A stretch of DNA of 64,000 nt from Marinobacter sp. AC-23 (GCF_001858325.1 NZ_MBPP01000015.1:1-64000); one strand, 5' to 3'. Shown: positions 1 to 7,219, numbered from the stretch's first letter. Numbers and translations: made by a program. The notes: generated from the sequence alone by a model not told the origin.

Positions 1-1
1 C

Positions 2-274
2 TCGCTTGGTGAAGTGCAAAGCGGAGTCCGCCGGCAAGGTCTACGGCACCCAGGCAACAAAATCGGTAATGCCCATCTGAAGTGGGCCTTCTCCGAGGCA
101 GCGGTACTGTTTATCCGTAACAGCGATAAAGCCAAGCGCTACGTCGAAAAACTTCAGAAGCGCATGAACAAACCCAAGGCCCTGTCTGCGCTGGCCCACA
201 AACTGGGGCGGGCGGCCTACTTCATGCTCAAAGACAAGAGGGTGTTCGATGAACAACGATTCCTGAAAGGTTAG
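2..274 (+). CDS. IS110/IS1111-family transposase, C-terminal part (cut by window edge)
   Basis: The reading frame is open to the left edge, so only the last ~90 residues are visible. They carry the Tnp20-type signature of IS110-family transposases: QSGVRRQG, whose Ser is the expected catalytic serine, followed by GNAHLKWAFSEAAVLF. IS110-family enzymes have an N-terminal RuvC-like DEDD domain, which would lie outside the window, and this C-terminal Tnp20 domain. They recombine IS ends and target without classical terminal repeats, guided by a non-coding bridge RNA. The family call is confident. The IS1111 subgroup is inferred from the long non-coding stretch that follows the gene and the neighbouring integron-like sequence. 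Whether the full element is intact cannot be judged here. Confidence 0.9.
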   Translation, partial: SLGEVQSGVRRQGLRHPGNKIGNAHLKWAFSEAAVLFIRNSDKAKRYVEKLQKRMNKPKALSALAHKLGRAAYFMLKDKRVFDEQRFLKG

Positions 275-735
275 TCACGCCACGGGCTGAGCATGATGTC
301 TAACTGGATCAGAGAGGATGACTGTGAAGACTGCGAGTCCGCTGACTGGTACCCGATACCGCCGCAGTTCTCTGTCACCGATGTCGAAGCCAGAGCGATT
401 TGATTAGCCAGCCCGTGGGCGTGCCTTAATACCATGAGCCAGTGCGCTTACACCGGTCCTGAGCCTGAACCTAACTGGAGCCCTGCAGCCCGTCGTTTGA
501 ATAGTGCCAGTGATCGGTTAACCGATGAATGTCTGGTGCCCCTGACCCACCGAAGGAACGACCGGTCAGGCTGTGGCCTAAAGCCACGTAAGAGAGCCCC
601 TATATGTGTTTGCTGTAAGTGCCTGACAGCTCTACGAGACTGACGAAGCAGGCGTTCTCGCTCATGGGTTTAGATTGGCCGCTGGCGCGGCCAAAAAAAC
701 GACTATTGCCTATTGATTCCGAGAAGGCTCATATG
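275..735 (+). mobile_element. Non-coding right end of the IS110/IS1111 element (possible bridge-RNA region)
   Basis: About 460 bases follow the transposase stop with no convincing gene. A 36-codon frame from 293 and a 69-codon frame from 434 exist, but neither resembles a known protein. In IS1111-type elements the long non-coding segment lies 3' of the transposase and encodes the bridge RNA, which is the best explanation for this stretch. A perfect hairpin (GGCCGC / GCGGCC, 677-682 and 687-692) lies near its end. It is followed by A residues and not T residues on the + strand, so it is not a standard terminator for the transposase. The exact IS boundary is not resolved; it should fall between roughly 660 and 735. 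Confidence 0.5.
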
Positions 736-742
736 TGTTAGG
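736..742 (-). repeat. Candidate attC inverse core (R'') after the caspase gene
   Basis: On the minus strand the heptamer GCCTAAC fits the RYYYAAC consensus of an attC inverse core. It begins 14 bases after the stop codon of the caspase-like gene, which is where the attC of a gene cassette starts. The partner core (GTTRRRY) is not found at a normal attC distance downstream, as expected if the IS110/IS1111 element has split the site. A heptamer of this degeneracy occurs by chance about once per kilobase, so only position and context give it weight. Confidence 0.4.
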
Positions 743-756
743 CTTTGTGCTCACTA

Positions 757-1731
757 CTATATTCGCCCTTTCTCGACTAGGCGCCTGTAGTGCTCACCAA
801 GCACCGTCAAACGACACCCTTTACCTTCCATTGCTGCATTCCACATATGTGGCGCATCTACCGGGACAACCAAATTAACCCGGTTAAATTTCTGCAAGAT
901 AGCAAAGGTGCGCGTATTTTCAGGGTCAGGGTCTGGCATTCCCTCGCTACGGCCTTTCATTTCTGGTTCAAAAGATGGATCAAGTTTGAATTCATGGCCA
1001 GGCGAGGGGAATATCTCTAGAAGCCTTTGAAGATCTGAGAGCTGAACAGTTGGCTGAACTTTTTTTAACGACACAAAACTCTTAACGTTTGTTTTGAAAA
1101 CAGGTCTTTGTTCCCAAGCTCCCAGAGACTGATCTATATAGGCATAAACTCCGCCGGGACTCACGTCACCTAACAAGTTGGCAGAAACTCCATTCAATGC
1201 GTCGACGAACAGAGTTGTGAAAACACCCCGACCATCTTTCTCAGTAGCGTATTGCTCTGCGGTTGATGCTGTCAGAATCGTTACGCCTTCAGCAATTACT
1301 GCGTTATCACCACTTGTAGCGGGCGTTCCGGCAATGCCAGAATGACAGCTATCCAAAATGATTATTTTATTCCGCGCTTTCGATTTATTAGCAATAGCCA
1401 AAATGTCATTCAGTGAGAGGCCATCATCCCCTCTAGAGCAGTCACTACCTATAAGGTAACCACCCGTTGATTCAACGTAGCCGTGGCCAGCAAAGTAAAA
1501 GAGAGCAATTTCACTATCATCTTCAAACAGCTCTTTGACGTAATCCTTCAGCTGGCCTCTCGTGACTTGGTCTGATGGCCCGGTCCCAGTGAATATCTGA
1601 ACGTCAAAGTTTATAGTGCCATCACCATTTCTTGCTAAGGCTGCTTTTACTGCATGCGCATCGTCTACACACCCAAATAGGGGCGAGACATGCGCATAGT
1701 AATTAATACCAACAACTAGAGCCTTCCTCAT
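757..1731 (-). CDS. Caspase-like (peptidase C14) effector, likely type IV Thoeris protease
   Basis: A 324-residue protein with an N-terminal caspase/metacaspase fold. The catalytic dyad is visible as His83 in FYFAGHGY and Cys129 in IILDSCHSG. The start [10 protein letters not shown] at 1731 is chosen because GGAGG precedes it by 5 bases and the fold begins there; the frame extends 25 codons further, but that would run into the TIR gene. Residues ~230-324 match no domain I recognise. It lies 10 bases behind the TIR-like gene on the same strand, so the two form an operon. In the described type IV Thoeris systems the TIR protein makes a cyclic ADP-ribose isomer on phage infection and this signal switches on a caspase-like protease that degrades cell proteins. 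That role is inferred here from domain pairing. It could also be an orphan metacaspase beside a TIR gene by chance, which the tight coupling argues against. Confidence 0.85.
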   Translation of the reverse strand: MRKALVVGINYYAHVSPLFGCVDDAHAVKAALARNGDGTINFDVQIFTGTGPSDQVTRGQLKDYVKELFEDDSEIALFYFAGHGYVESTGGYLIGSDCSRGDDGLSLNDILAIANKSKARNKIIILDSCHSGIAGTPATSGDNAVIAEGVTILTASTAEQYATEKDGRGVFTTLFVDALNGVSANLLGDVSPGGVYAYIDQSLGAWEQRPVFKTNVKSFVSLKKVQPTVQLSDLQRLLEIFPSPGHEFKLDPSFEPEMKGRSEGMPDPDPENTRTFAILQKFNRVNLVVPVDAPHMWNAAMEGKGCRLTVLGEHYRRLVEKGRI

Positions 1732-1741
1732 GTTGCCTCCG

Positions 1742-2125
1742 TTACAGTGTATCAATCCAGTTTTTAATATTGTCCCATGTCCAATTAACGACCCGAGTAC
1801 CCTCAAGCTCTTTGGGTAAGGTCGCAGGACGATCCGTGGAGCTTCCGTATATGCCGCGACGCGATATGCCCTCTTCCTTCGCGCATTTTACTTCCCATAG
1901 CTGGCCGTCAGCATTCTTGGTGTTTTTGGTGACTATAATTATTACGCCGTCGCAGCCTTTAATTTTCATCCGACAGTTTGTCTTCCATGCGGAGTCCCAT
2001 GGCTTTTTAACGGACATATCTACAAATTCGAACGGTGACTTTTCGTTTTTTGCTTGCCCCACAAGAAAATCACGAAGAGTCTTATCTTCCATAGCAAAGC
2101 TGATAAAAATACGTTTCTTGCTCAT
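1742..2125 (-). CDS. TIR-like (ThsB/DUF1863) signalling protein, likely type IV Thoeris sensor
   Basis: A small 127-residue protein made up of a single TIR-like domain of the ThsB / MTH538 type. It opens with [11 protein letters not shown], the first strand and alphaA region, has a central [16 protein letters not shown] strand, and then [11 protein letters not shown]. Glu78 in the WEV motif is in the position of the NAD-hydrolysing glutamate of TIR enzymes. AAGGAG sits 7 bases before the ATG. It is the first gene of a two-gene operon with the caspase-like protease. The inferred role is to sense phage infection and convert NAD+ to a cyclic ADP-ribose-type signal. No separate sensor or SLOG/ThsA gene is present, which separates this locus from type I Thoeris. 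Confidence 0.85.
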   Translation of the reverse strand: MSKKRIFISFAMEDKTLRDFLVGQAKNEKSPFEFVDMSVKKPWDSAWKTNCRMKIKGCDGVIIIVTKNTKNADGQLWEVKCAKEEGISRRGIYGSSTDRPATLPKELEGTRVVNWTWDNIKNWIDTL

Positions 2126-2150
2126 TATTTACTCCTTAGTTAATAGAAAA

Positions 2151-2157
2151 GCCCAAC
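2151..2157 (-). repeat. Integron-type core heptamer just upstream of the TIR gene (cassette junction candidate)
   Basis: The minus strand reads GTTGGGC, a match to the GTTRRRY core cut by integron integrases between G and TT. It ends 25 bases before the TIR start codon, with the ribosome-binding site between. This short leader is typical of integron gene cassettes, which begin with TTRRRY and carry their first gene close to the edge. Together with the candidate core at 736-742 it would bound a cassette of ~1.4 kb holding both defence genes. The assignment rests on position and consensus only. Confidence 0.4.
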
Positions 2158-2248
2158 AGCTAATTCAACGACAAATGACATCTATCCATATGCGCCTATT
2201 TCCCTGCGTGGCACATGCAAGCCATAAAATTTGTCTTTTTTATCAACA

Positions 2249-2272
2249 AACTACCTATTCTATAAGGTAGTT
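2249..2272. promoter_or_regulatory. Inverted repeat upstream of the TIR-caspase operon
   Basis: Perfect 8-base arms AACTACCT and AGGTAGTT flank an 8-base spacer (ATTCTATA). The dyad lies 124 bases before the TIR start in an AT-rich zone. On the minus strand a TTGACG hexamer lies just upstream, so the dyad could overlap a promoter, although no good -10 element at 17 bases is seen. It could be an operator for a repressor, or an integrase or accessory-protein site in attI. Neither use is proven. Confidence 0.35.
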
Positions 2273-2466
2273 CGCTTGGAAATAAGCGTCAATTGTCGGA
2301 TTCTCCCAAAAATACGTGTTCGCTTATCTACCATCGTTACACACTGACTATTTCAGATTTTTCATAGGGTTGTAAGCTGCCCAACCGAAAAATTACGAAG
2401 TTTTGCGACAGTTGTCGTATATCTCCGTCTTTTGCCGTGCAATTACGGCGAGCCTCGCTCAAAATA

Positions 2467-2482
2467 CTGTATATAAAAACAG
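2467..2482 (+). promoter_or_regulatory. LexA (SOS) box in front of the integrase remnant
   Basis: CTGT-N8-ACAG with an AT-rich middle (CTGTATATAAAAACAG), preceded by TA, is close to the gammaproteobacterial LexA consensus. It ends 17 bases before the preferred integrase start at 2499. LexA control of intI is well documented for integrons, so this site supports both the identity of the stump that follows and its former SOS regulation. Confidence 0.75.
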
Positions 2483-2498
2483 CATGGAGGCTGAACCT

Positions 2499-2792
2499 AT
2501 GATCTTGGATATACCACCAAAGTTACCAGACACTCCTACCCGCTTCATGGACCAGCTGCGGGCACTGATCCGCAGCCGGAACCTGGCCTACAAAACTGAA
2601 CAGACCTACTGTCACTGGATCAAGCGCTTCATCCGTTTTCATGACATGCAGCACCCTTCTACCTGCTCGGCAAAGGAGGTGGAGCAATTTTTGTCGCATC
2701 TCGCGATACGGCGTAATAACAGCGTGAGCACGCAACGAACTGGTCAGAAAACGCTTCAACGCTATGTTTCAAAAGGATTTAAAGGAAGTTAA
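2499..2792 (+). pseudogene. Truncated integron-type tyrosine recombinase (N-terminal stump)
   Basis: The first ~75 residues match the N-terminal SAM-like domain of integron integrases: FMDQLRALIRSRNLAYKTEQ, then TYCHWIKRFIRFHDMQHPST and a short segment ending SVSTQ. After SVSTQ the similarity stops and the frame runs into 18 unrelated residues and a stop. The catalytic domain with its R-H-R-Y residues is absent, so the product cannot be active. The ATG at 2499 is preceded by GGAGG; upstream start codons in this frame would lie before or inside the LexA box. The orientation is divergent from the TIR-caspase operon, as intI is from its cassettes. An XerC/phage integrase is the alternative, but the LexA box and sequence style favour IntI. 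Confidence 0.75.
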
Positions 2793-2837
2793 TACTCATA
2801 CGAAAGGCGTTCCGCGATCAGATTTACAGGCCAGCTA

Positions 2838-2866
2838 TTGACACTCCCGCGCTCCATACATATGAT
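2838..2866 (+). promoter_or_regulatory. Sigma-70 promoter of tRNA-Met
   Basis: A consensus -35 (TTGACA, 2838-2843) and a -10 (TATGAT, 2861-2866) are 17 bases apart. The tRNA begins 30 bases after the -10 hexamer, so the promoter fits a short tRNA leader. Confidence 0.8.
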
Positions 2867-2895
2867 ACGCGCCGCTTCCTTTGGTGAAGCGATGT

Positions 2896-2972
2896 GGCAA
2901 GGTAGCTCAGTTGGTTAGAGCACGGCACTCATAATGCCGGGGTCGGCGGTTCAACTCCGCCCCTTGCTACCA
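2896..2972 (+). tRNA. tRNA-Met (CAT), elongator type
   Basis: A 77-nt cloverleaf with encoded CCA. The acceptor arms GGCAAGG / CCTTGCT pair with one G-U, the D arm has the usual GCTCAGTTGGTTAGAGC, the anticodon CAT lies at 2930-2932, and the T arm carries GTTCAAC. D and anticodon arms resemble elongator tRNA-Met of enteric bacteria; there is no C1-A72 mismatch of an initiator. A lysidine-modified tRNA-Ile2 also has CAT and is not fully excluded. Confidence 0.93.
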
Positions 2973-2984
2973 GTATTTGAAAAA

Positions 2985-3013
2985 GGTCGCGATTCACGTC
3001 GCGGCCTTTTTTT
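2985..3013 (+). terminator. Rho-independent terminator after tRNA-Met
   Basis: The stem GGTCGCGA / TCGCGGCC (one G-U) is followed by seven T residues, 13 bases after the tRNA end. Confidence 0.85.
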
Positions 3014-3063
3014 ATTTTCGGGTAACCCAAACGCGCAACGCCTTGCCCTAGCGGAGAGTCCTC

Positions 3064-3493
3064 ATGAGAACCACCGGCGACAGAATCCGGCAAGCGGTTT
3101 CCTTTGAAGTTATCGGGCTGCTGATTTCCGTTCCCCTTGCAGCCTTTGTTTTCGGTTACTCTCTCGAAAAACCGGCGTGCTTGGCTAATTGGCGCCACGC
3201 TTGCCACAACTTGGAACTACCTGTTTAACCTGGGGTTCGACCACACCCTGAAACGCCTAACAGGCTCTACACGCAAATCCATAAAACTTCGCTTCCTGCA
3301 TGCTTTCAGTTTTGAGCTGGGGCTGCTGATCGTTTTTCTGCCGATTATTGCGTGGTGGATGGAGATTGAACTACTGGAAGCGTTTCTGGTGGACGTTTCA
3401 TTTGCCCTGTTTTATCTGGTTTACGCCTTTGTGTTTACCTGGTGTTACGACACAACCTTCCCCGACACAGATGCAGCGGCGTCACTCGATTAG
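3064..3493 (+). CDS. PACE-family (chlorhexidine) efflux protein, frameshifted
   Basis: Two overlapping frames together give a ~142-residue protein of the PACE (bacterial transmembrane pair) family, small inner-membrane drug/H+ antiporters. The first frame starts MRTTGDRIRQ at 3064 and reads through VIGLLISVPLAAFVFGYSLE. The second continues WLIGATLATTWNYLFNLGFD with the conserved NLGFDH and ends YAFVFTWCYDTTFPD. The switch falls at the A5 run 3167-3171; removing one A restores the full protein. Four transmembrane segments are expected and visible. The neighbour downstream is an SMR efflux gene on the opposite strand, tail to tail. A sequencing indel is likelier than a true pseudogene, because both halves are well conserved. 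Confidence 0.8.
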
Positions 3494-3503
3494 CGCCTCT
3501 CGA

Positions 3504-3836
3504 TTAGTGAGTGCCTGCCTGGGACAGCGCGTTCAGCACAAACACGCCGGAAACTATCAGCGCCATACCAACCATGCCCCAGGCATCCAGCTTCTGCCCG
3601 AACGCCAGCCAACCTACGGCAGCCATCAGAACGATACCCAGGCCAGCCCAGATTGCGTAAGCGATACCAACCGGAATGGTGCGTAACGCCAAGGACAACA
3701 GGTAAAACGCGGCACCATAGCCCAGGATGACCACCACCGAAGGCACCAACCGGGTAAACCCTTCGCTCGCTTTAAGCGCAGATGTGGCCACAACTTCTGC
3801 CACGATGGCCACCCCCAGTAAAACCCAGTTATTCAT
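3504..3836 (-). CDS. SMR-family multidrug efflux protein (EmrE/Qac type)
   Basis: 110 residues with four transmembrane helices, the usual SMR length. The proton/drug-binding Glu14 is in the first helix ([20 protein letters not shown]), and the GFTRLVPS loop and [13 protein letters not shown] helix follow EmrE closely. It exports quaternary ammonium and other lipophilic cations as a dual-topology dimer in the inner membrane. The sequence looks like the Qac/EmrE subtype and not the guanidinium (Gdx) subtype, and no guanidine riboswitch is seen upstream. It converges with the PACE-type gene, giving a two-gene efflux spot. Confidence 0.92.
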   Translation of the reverse strand: MNNWVLLGVAIVAEVVATSALKASEGFTRLVPSVVVILGYGAAFYLLSLALRTIPVGIAYAIWAGLGIVLMAAVGWLAFGQKLDAWGMVGMALIVSGVFVLNALSQAGTH

Positions 3837-4016
3837 CAGTCACACCTTTCATCCTCAATGATTTATTGCCCCACGGCTCACGGAAGACCTTGTAAGGCAA
3901 ACATATTATGTTTGGGTATGTCACGATTGCATACCGCTATAAACTCCGCCAAATCTATATGGCATACTGGCTCACTAAAGCAATAATACCGACTGCCCAT
4001 TCGCAAGGAAGTTAAC

Positions 4017-5294
4017 ATGAAATTTGAAACGCTCGCCCTACACGTCGGCTTTAACGGCGACCCCACTACCAAGGCGGCCACCACACCGATCTACCAAACC
4101 ACGTCTTACACGTTCGACGACACCCAACATGGTGCAGATCTGTTCGACCTGAAGGTTGCGGGCAACATTTACACCCGCATCATGAACCCCACCAACTCGG
4201 TTCTTGAAGAGCGCATGGCCGCACTTGAAGGCGGCGTGGGTGCTCTGGCCGTTGCCTCTGGCATGTCTGCCATCACCTATGCTCTGCAAACCATCTGCCG
4301 GGTTGGCAACAACATTGTAAGCACAAGCCAGCTATACGGCGGCACATACAACCTGTTCGCCCACTCACTGCCCAACCAGGGCATTGAATGCCGTATGGCT
4401 CGCCACGATGACTTCGACGCCATCGAAAACGCCATCGATGACCAAACGCGCGCGCTGTTCTGCGAATCCATCGGCAACCCAGCCGGCAACGTGGTGGATA
4501 TTGCCCGTTGGGCCGAAATTGCCCACAAACACGGCATCCCACTCATTGTTGATAACACCGTAGCTACGCCCTATCTTTGCCGCCCGTTCGAGCACGGCGC
4601 AGATGTTGTGGTTCACTCTCTCACCAAGTACATCGGCGGCCACGGCACCACCGTAGCCGGCTGTGTTGTGGATTCAGGCAAGTTTGACTGGAAAGCCAAC
4701 GGCGCCAAGTTCCCCATGATGAACGAGCCGGATCCGTCTTATCACGGTGTGGTATACACAGAAGCCTTGGGCGCTGCAGCCTTTATCGGCCGCTGCCGCG
4801 TTGTGCCTCTGCGTAACACCGGCTCTGCCCTCTCGCCGTTCAACTCGTTCCTGATCATGCAAGGCCTGGAAACTCTTGGCCTGCGTATGGAGCGCCACTG
4901 CGAGAATGCTGAAAAAGTTGCCAACTACCTGCAGGAACATCCGGCAGTGGAGTGGGTTAACTACGCAGCACTGGCTAACAGCCCGTTCAAAGCCACTTGC
5001 GACAAAATTTGTGGCGGCAAGGCTTCGGGCATTCTGAGCTTCGGCATCAAGGGCGGGCGCGAAGCCGGCGCAAAGTTCATTGATGCGCTGGATCTGATCT
5101 ATCGCCTGGTGAACATTGGCGACGCCAAATCGCTGGCTTGCCACCCGGCAACCACCACGCACCGTCAGTTGAGCCCGGAAGAGCTCGAGCACGCAGGTGT
5201 AAGTGAAGACCTGGTGCGCCTGTCTATTGGCATTGAGCACGTAGACGATATATTGGCCGACATTACACAGGCCTTGGAAAAAGCCCAAGCGTAA
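4017..5294 (+). CDS. metY: O-acetylhomoserine aminocarboxypropyltransferase / sulfhydrylase
   Basis: A 425-residue PLP enzyme of the Cys/Met-metabolism family, full length. Lys204 in VVHSLTKYIGGHGTT is the Schiff-base lysine. GFNGDPTTKAATTPIYQTTSY at the N terminus and the ~50-residue insertion after the PLP region (PMMNEPDPSYHGVVYTEALG) are typical of MetY as opposed to MetB or MetC. It makes homocysteine from O-acetylhomoserine and sulfide in the cytoplasm. AAGGAAG lies 7 bases before the ATG. It stands alone, with its own upstream region of ~180 bases. Preference for acetyl- over succinyl-homoserine is inferred from the family. Confidence 0.93.
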   Translation: MKFETLALHVGFNGDPTTKAATTPIYQTTSYTFDDTQHGADLFDLKVAGNIYTRIMNPTNSVLEERMAALEGGVGALAVASGMSAITYALQTICRVGNNIVSTSQLYGGTYNLFAHSLPNQGIECRMARHDDFDAIENAIDDQTRALFCESIGNPAGNVVDIARWAEIAHKHGIPLIVDNTVATPYLCRPFEHGADVVVHSLTKYIGGHGTTVAGCVVDSGKFDWKANGAKFPMMNEPDPSYHGVVYTEALGAAAFIGRCRVVPLRNTGSALSPFNSFLIMQGLETLGLRMERHCENAEKVANYLQEHPAVEWVNYAALANSPFKATCDKICGGKASGILSFGIKGGREAGAKFIDALDLIYRLVNIGDAKSLACHPATTTHRQLSPEELEHAGVSEDLVRLSIGIEHVDDILADITQALEKAQA

Positions 5295-5305
5295 TTGGCC
5301 TCAGC

Positions 5306-5329
5306 CGGGTACGACCGAAGTCGTGCCCG
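5306..5329 (+). terminator. Hairpin after metY (possible terminator)
   Basis: A strong stem (CGGGTACGAC / GTCGTGCCCG, one G-U) closed by a CGAA tetraloop lies 11 bases after the metY stop. No T tract follows, so it may act with Rho or as an RNA-protecting 3' hairpin. Confidence 0.45.
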
Positions 5330-5432
5330 ACACCCCGCCCATAACCCAGTGATTGCCCTTACCTGCCTTGTAACTGTCCCGTCAGCGATTATTCTCTAGA
5401 GTTCCCCAAGCCTTAATGAGAGTCCGGTTGCA

Positions 5433-6473
5433 ATGAGCGAAAGCGCAAAGCCCCGCGTCACCAGTGGTTCCAAATTCCGCAACGAGCATGGTTTTTCGGC
5501 CATCAAAGATGGCGTGAAGCGCTCGGCAAAGCAGGAATCGGTACCGGTTGATCGAAAGCCCAAATGGCTGAGAGCACGCATGCCGGGCGGCGAACGCTTT
5601 GAAGCCGTTCGAAAAAACGTCACCGAAAACCGGGTGAGCACCGTATGCCAGGAATCTCACTGCCCTAATATTGGCGAGTGCTGGACTGCTGGCACCGCGA
5701 CAATCATGGTGCTGGGTTCTGTGTGCACTCGCGCCTGCCGGTTTTGTGCGGTGGATACCGGCAACCCCAATGGTTGGCTAGACAAAGACGAGCCAGAAAA
5801 CACGGCCAAATCTGTCGAGCTGATGGGGCTGCGTTACATTGTGCTTACATCGGTAGACCGGGACGACCTGGAGGATGGCGGCGCTGCCCATTACGCCGCC
5901 TGCGTTTCCGCAATCAAGAAGCGCACACCCAACGTTGCTGTGGAAGCGCTGACGCCAGACTTCGATGCAGTGATGTCTGATGTGGAGAAAGTGCTGGATT
6001 CCGGCCTTGAAGTATTTGCGCAGAACGTGGAAACCGTGGAGCGACTGACCCGCCGTGTGCGTGATCCACGCGCCGGTTACCAGAAAACGCTCAGTGTACT
6101 GGCTCATGCTAAACAACATCGCCCAGATGTGCTCACCAAAACCAGCCTGATGCTGGGCCTGGGGGAGGCTGAGGAAGAGATTCTTGCCACGATGGACGAC
6201 CTGCGCGCCATTGGCGTGGATATCCTGACCCTGGGCCAATACCTACGCCCTACACCGAACCATTTACCGGTGGAGGAGTATGTAACCCCCGAAGCTTTCA
6301 ACAGGTATCGCGAGATCGGTCTTGAGAAGGGTTTTATGGAAGTGCCCTCTGGGCCTATGGTGCGCTCCAGTTACCGGGCAGACAAAGTATTCGACAAAAA
6401 CAATCTGGGGCTAGCTGTGCCCAAGGTGCCTGACTCTGGCGCCATGCAGATACCCGTAAAAGCTATAGACTGA
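5433..6473 (+). CDS. lipA: Lipoyl synthase
   Basis: 346 residues, radical-SAM enzyme that inserts two sulfurs into octanoyl groups on lipoyl domains. Both clusters are visible: the auxiliary-cluster cysteines Cys72, Cys77 and Cys83 ([13 protein letters not shown]) and the radical-SAM CxxxCxxC at Cys98, Cys102 and Cys105 (CTRACRFC). The C-terminal [11 protein letters not shown] contains the conserved RSSY serine that ligates the auxiliary cluster. lipB is 25 kb away on the other strand, so the lip genes are not linked as they are in many relatives. A hairpin terminator follows. Confidence 0.96.
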   Translation: MSESAKPRVTSGSKFRNEHGFSAIKDGVKRSAKQESVPVDRKPKWLRARMPGGERFEAVRKNVTENRVSTVCQESHCPNIGECWTAGTATIMVLGSVCTRACRFCAVDTGNPNGWLDKDEPENTAKSVELMGLRYIVLTSVDRDDLEDGGAAHYAACVSAIKKRTPNVAVEALTPDFDAVMSDVEKVLDSGLEVFAQNVETVERLTRRVRDPRAGYQKTLSVLAHAKQHRPDVLTKTSLMLGLGEAEEEILATMDDLRAIGVDILTLGQYLRPTPNHLPVEEYVTPEAFNRYREIGLEKGFMEVPSGPMVRSSYRADKVFDKNNLGLAVPKVPDSGAMQIPVKAID

Positions 6474-6483
6474 TACTGAGCCA

Positions 6484-6518
6484 GGGCAGTGCACACATTG
6501 GCTGTGCACTGCCCCTTT
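6484..6518 (+). terminator. Terminator between lipA and the Spy-like gene
   Basis: A 12-bp perfect stem (GGGCAGTGCACA / TGTGCACTGCCC) with a 7-base loop starts 11 bases after lipA, followed by CTTT. It could serve both converging genes. Confidence 0.7.
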
Positions 6519-6558
6519 GCTTTCGCCCCAACCTGCAAGGGAGGGGGCAGCAAGTATG

Positions 6559-7002
6559 TTACTGGCCTTGCTGTTGCATCATCTGGCGCTGCTGCATTTG
6601 CTGGCGCATCTGCTGCATTTTCTTATCGAGTTCGTCACGCTGCTCCTGAGTAAACACGCTGTCTACCTTGGCCTGCATCAGCGTTGAAAGCGCTGCGATT
6701 TCACCGGTCACCTCACCAAGATCTTCAGCATGATCGCGGATAGCGTCTTCATCGTAATCCGCTTTTATCTCACTCTGCATTTTTTGCTGCAATGCTTTGG
6801 CTTCTTCGCGCAGGGTTCCGATCTCATCCTGCATGCCATCAAGGATGCCACGAACCTCTTCCTGCTGATCTTCTGAAAGCCCTACCATCTGCGCCAGCTG
6901 GTCAACCTGATCCGGCTGGCCACCGGCTGCTTGCTGGGCCAATACTGGTGCTGACAGGCTCAATGTAACAAGAGCCGTACCAAAAAGTTTTGCGAGCTTC
7001 AT
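6559..7002 (-). CDS. Spy/CpxP-like periplasmic protein
   Basis: 147 residues with a clear Sec signal peptide (MKLAKLFGTALVTLSLSAPVLAQ). The mature part is almost all helical and coiled-coil: LSEDQQEEVRGILDGM and VFTQEQRDELDKKMQQM, the second an LTxxQ-type repeat of Spy/CpxP chaperones. The C terminus is a Gln/Met-rich stretch (QQMQQRQMMQQQGQ). Spy-type proteins are ATP-independent chaperones induced by envelope stress or metals. The closest family is inferred from composition and the repeats, so the exact function is open. Confidence 0.65.
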   Translation of the reverse strand: MKLAKLFGTALVTLSLSAPVLAQQAAGGQPDQVDQLAQMVGLSEDQQEEVRGILDGMQDEIGTLREEAKALQQKMQSEIKADYDEDAIRDHAEDLGEVTGEIAALSTLMQAKVDSVFTQEQRDELDKKMQQMRQQMQQRQMMQQQGQ

Positions 7003-7219
7003 AAAAAATCTCCGTTAACGATTTGCTTTAGTGGTAATTAACTGGATTAACACCCTAAAGCATCCTGCCCCTGTTTTTCACCCCGATATCCCTTCTATTT
7101 GTACATGTTGTGCGCCATGCCCGCCCTGAACCCGCTGCACGAGCGCATTGAAACAAATGTGAAAGTTTAGTCATTCCCCGTCATAATGGCGCGGTTCACA
7201 TACTTCCGGAGCGTAATCG

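Larger units (their letters stand above)
2126..2464. other. Non-coding attI-like zone between integrase remnant and TIR operon
   Basis: No gene is evident in ~340 AT-rich bases. The stretch contains two minus-strand GTTGGGC heptamers (2157-2151 and 2385-2379), the inverted repeat at 2249-2272 and a pair of short complementary arms (GACAAAT at 2170, ATTTGTC at 2229). In an integron, attI and the cassette promoter lie upstream of intI in exactly this interval. The more distal heptamer, 114 bases from the integrase start, is the alternative attI core; if it is the true one, a ~230-base cassette without a gene separates it from the TIR gene. Confidence 0.4.

Noticed and set aside
469..475. ACCTAAC on the + strand as the partner core (GTTAGGT on the minus strand) of the attC at 736-742
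   Set aside because: The site would make an attC of ~270 bases, far above the usual 60-140, and it lies inside the IS tail. Chance match.
434..643. 69-codon frame in the IS tail
   Set aside because: No similarity to a known protein, no good ribosome-binding site, and it overlaps the stretch expected to encode structured RNA.
677..692. Perfect GC hairpin as a rho-independent terminator
   Set aside because: It is followed by A residues on the + strand and by no T run on the minus strand, so it does not fit a terminator in either direction.
757..2125. Type I Thoeris (ThsA SIR2/SLOG + ThsB)
   Set aside because: No SIR2, SLOG or Macro domain is encoded; the effector has a clear caspase fold with the His-Cys dyad.
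1770..2270. 166-codon frame on the + strand opposite the TIR gene
   Set aside because: It runs antisense to a well-supported gene with a strong ribosome-binding site and has no recognisable domain.
2379..2385. GTTGGGC (minus strand) as the right edge of an extra small cassette
   Set aside because: No matching inverse core or attC-like arms were found between it and 2157, so a separate cassette cannot be supported; kept only as an alternative attI core.
3837..3960. Guanidine riboswitch upstream of the SMR gene
   Set aside because: No paired ACGR hairpins or ykkC-like core are visible, and the protein looks like the Qac and not the Gdx subtype.
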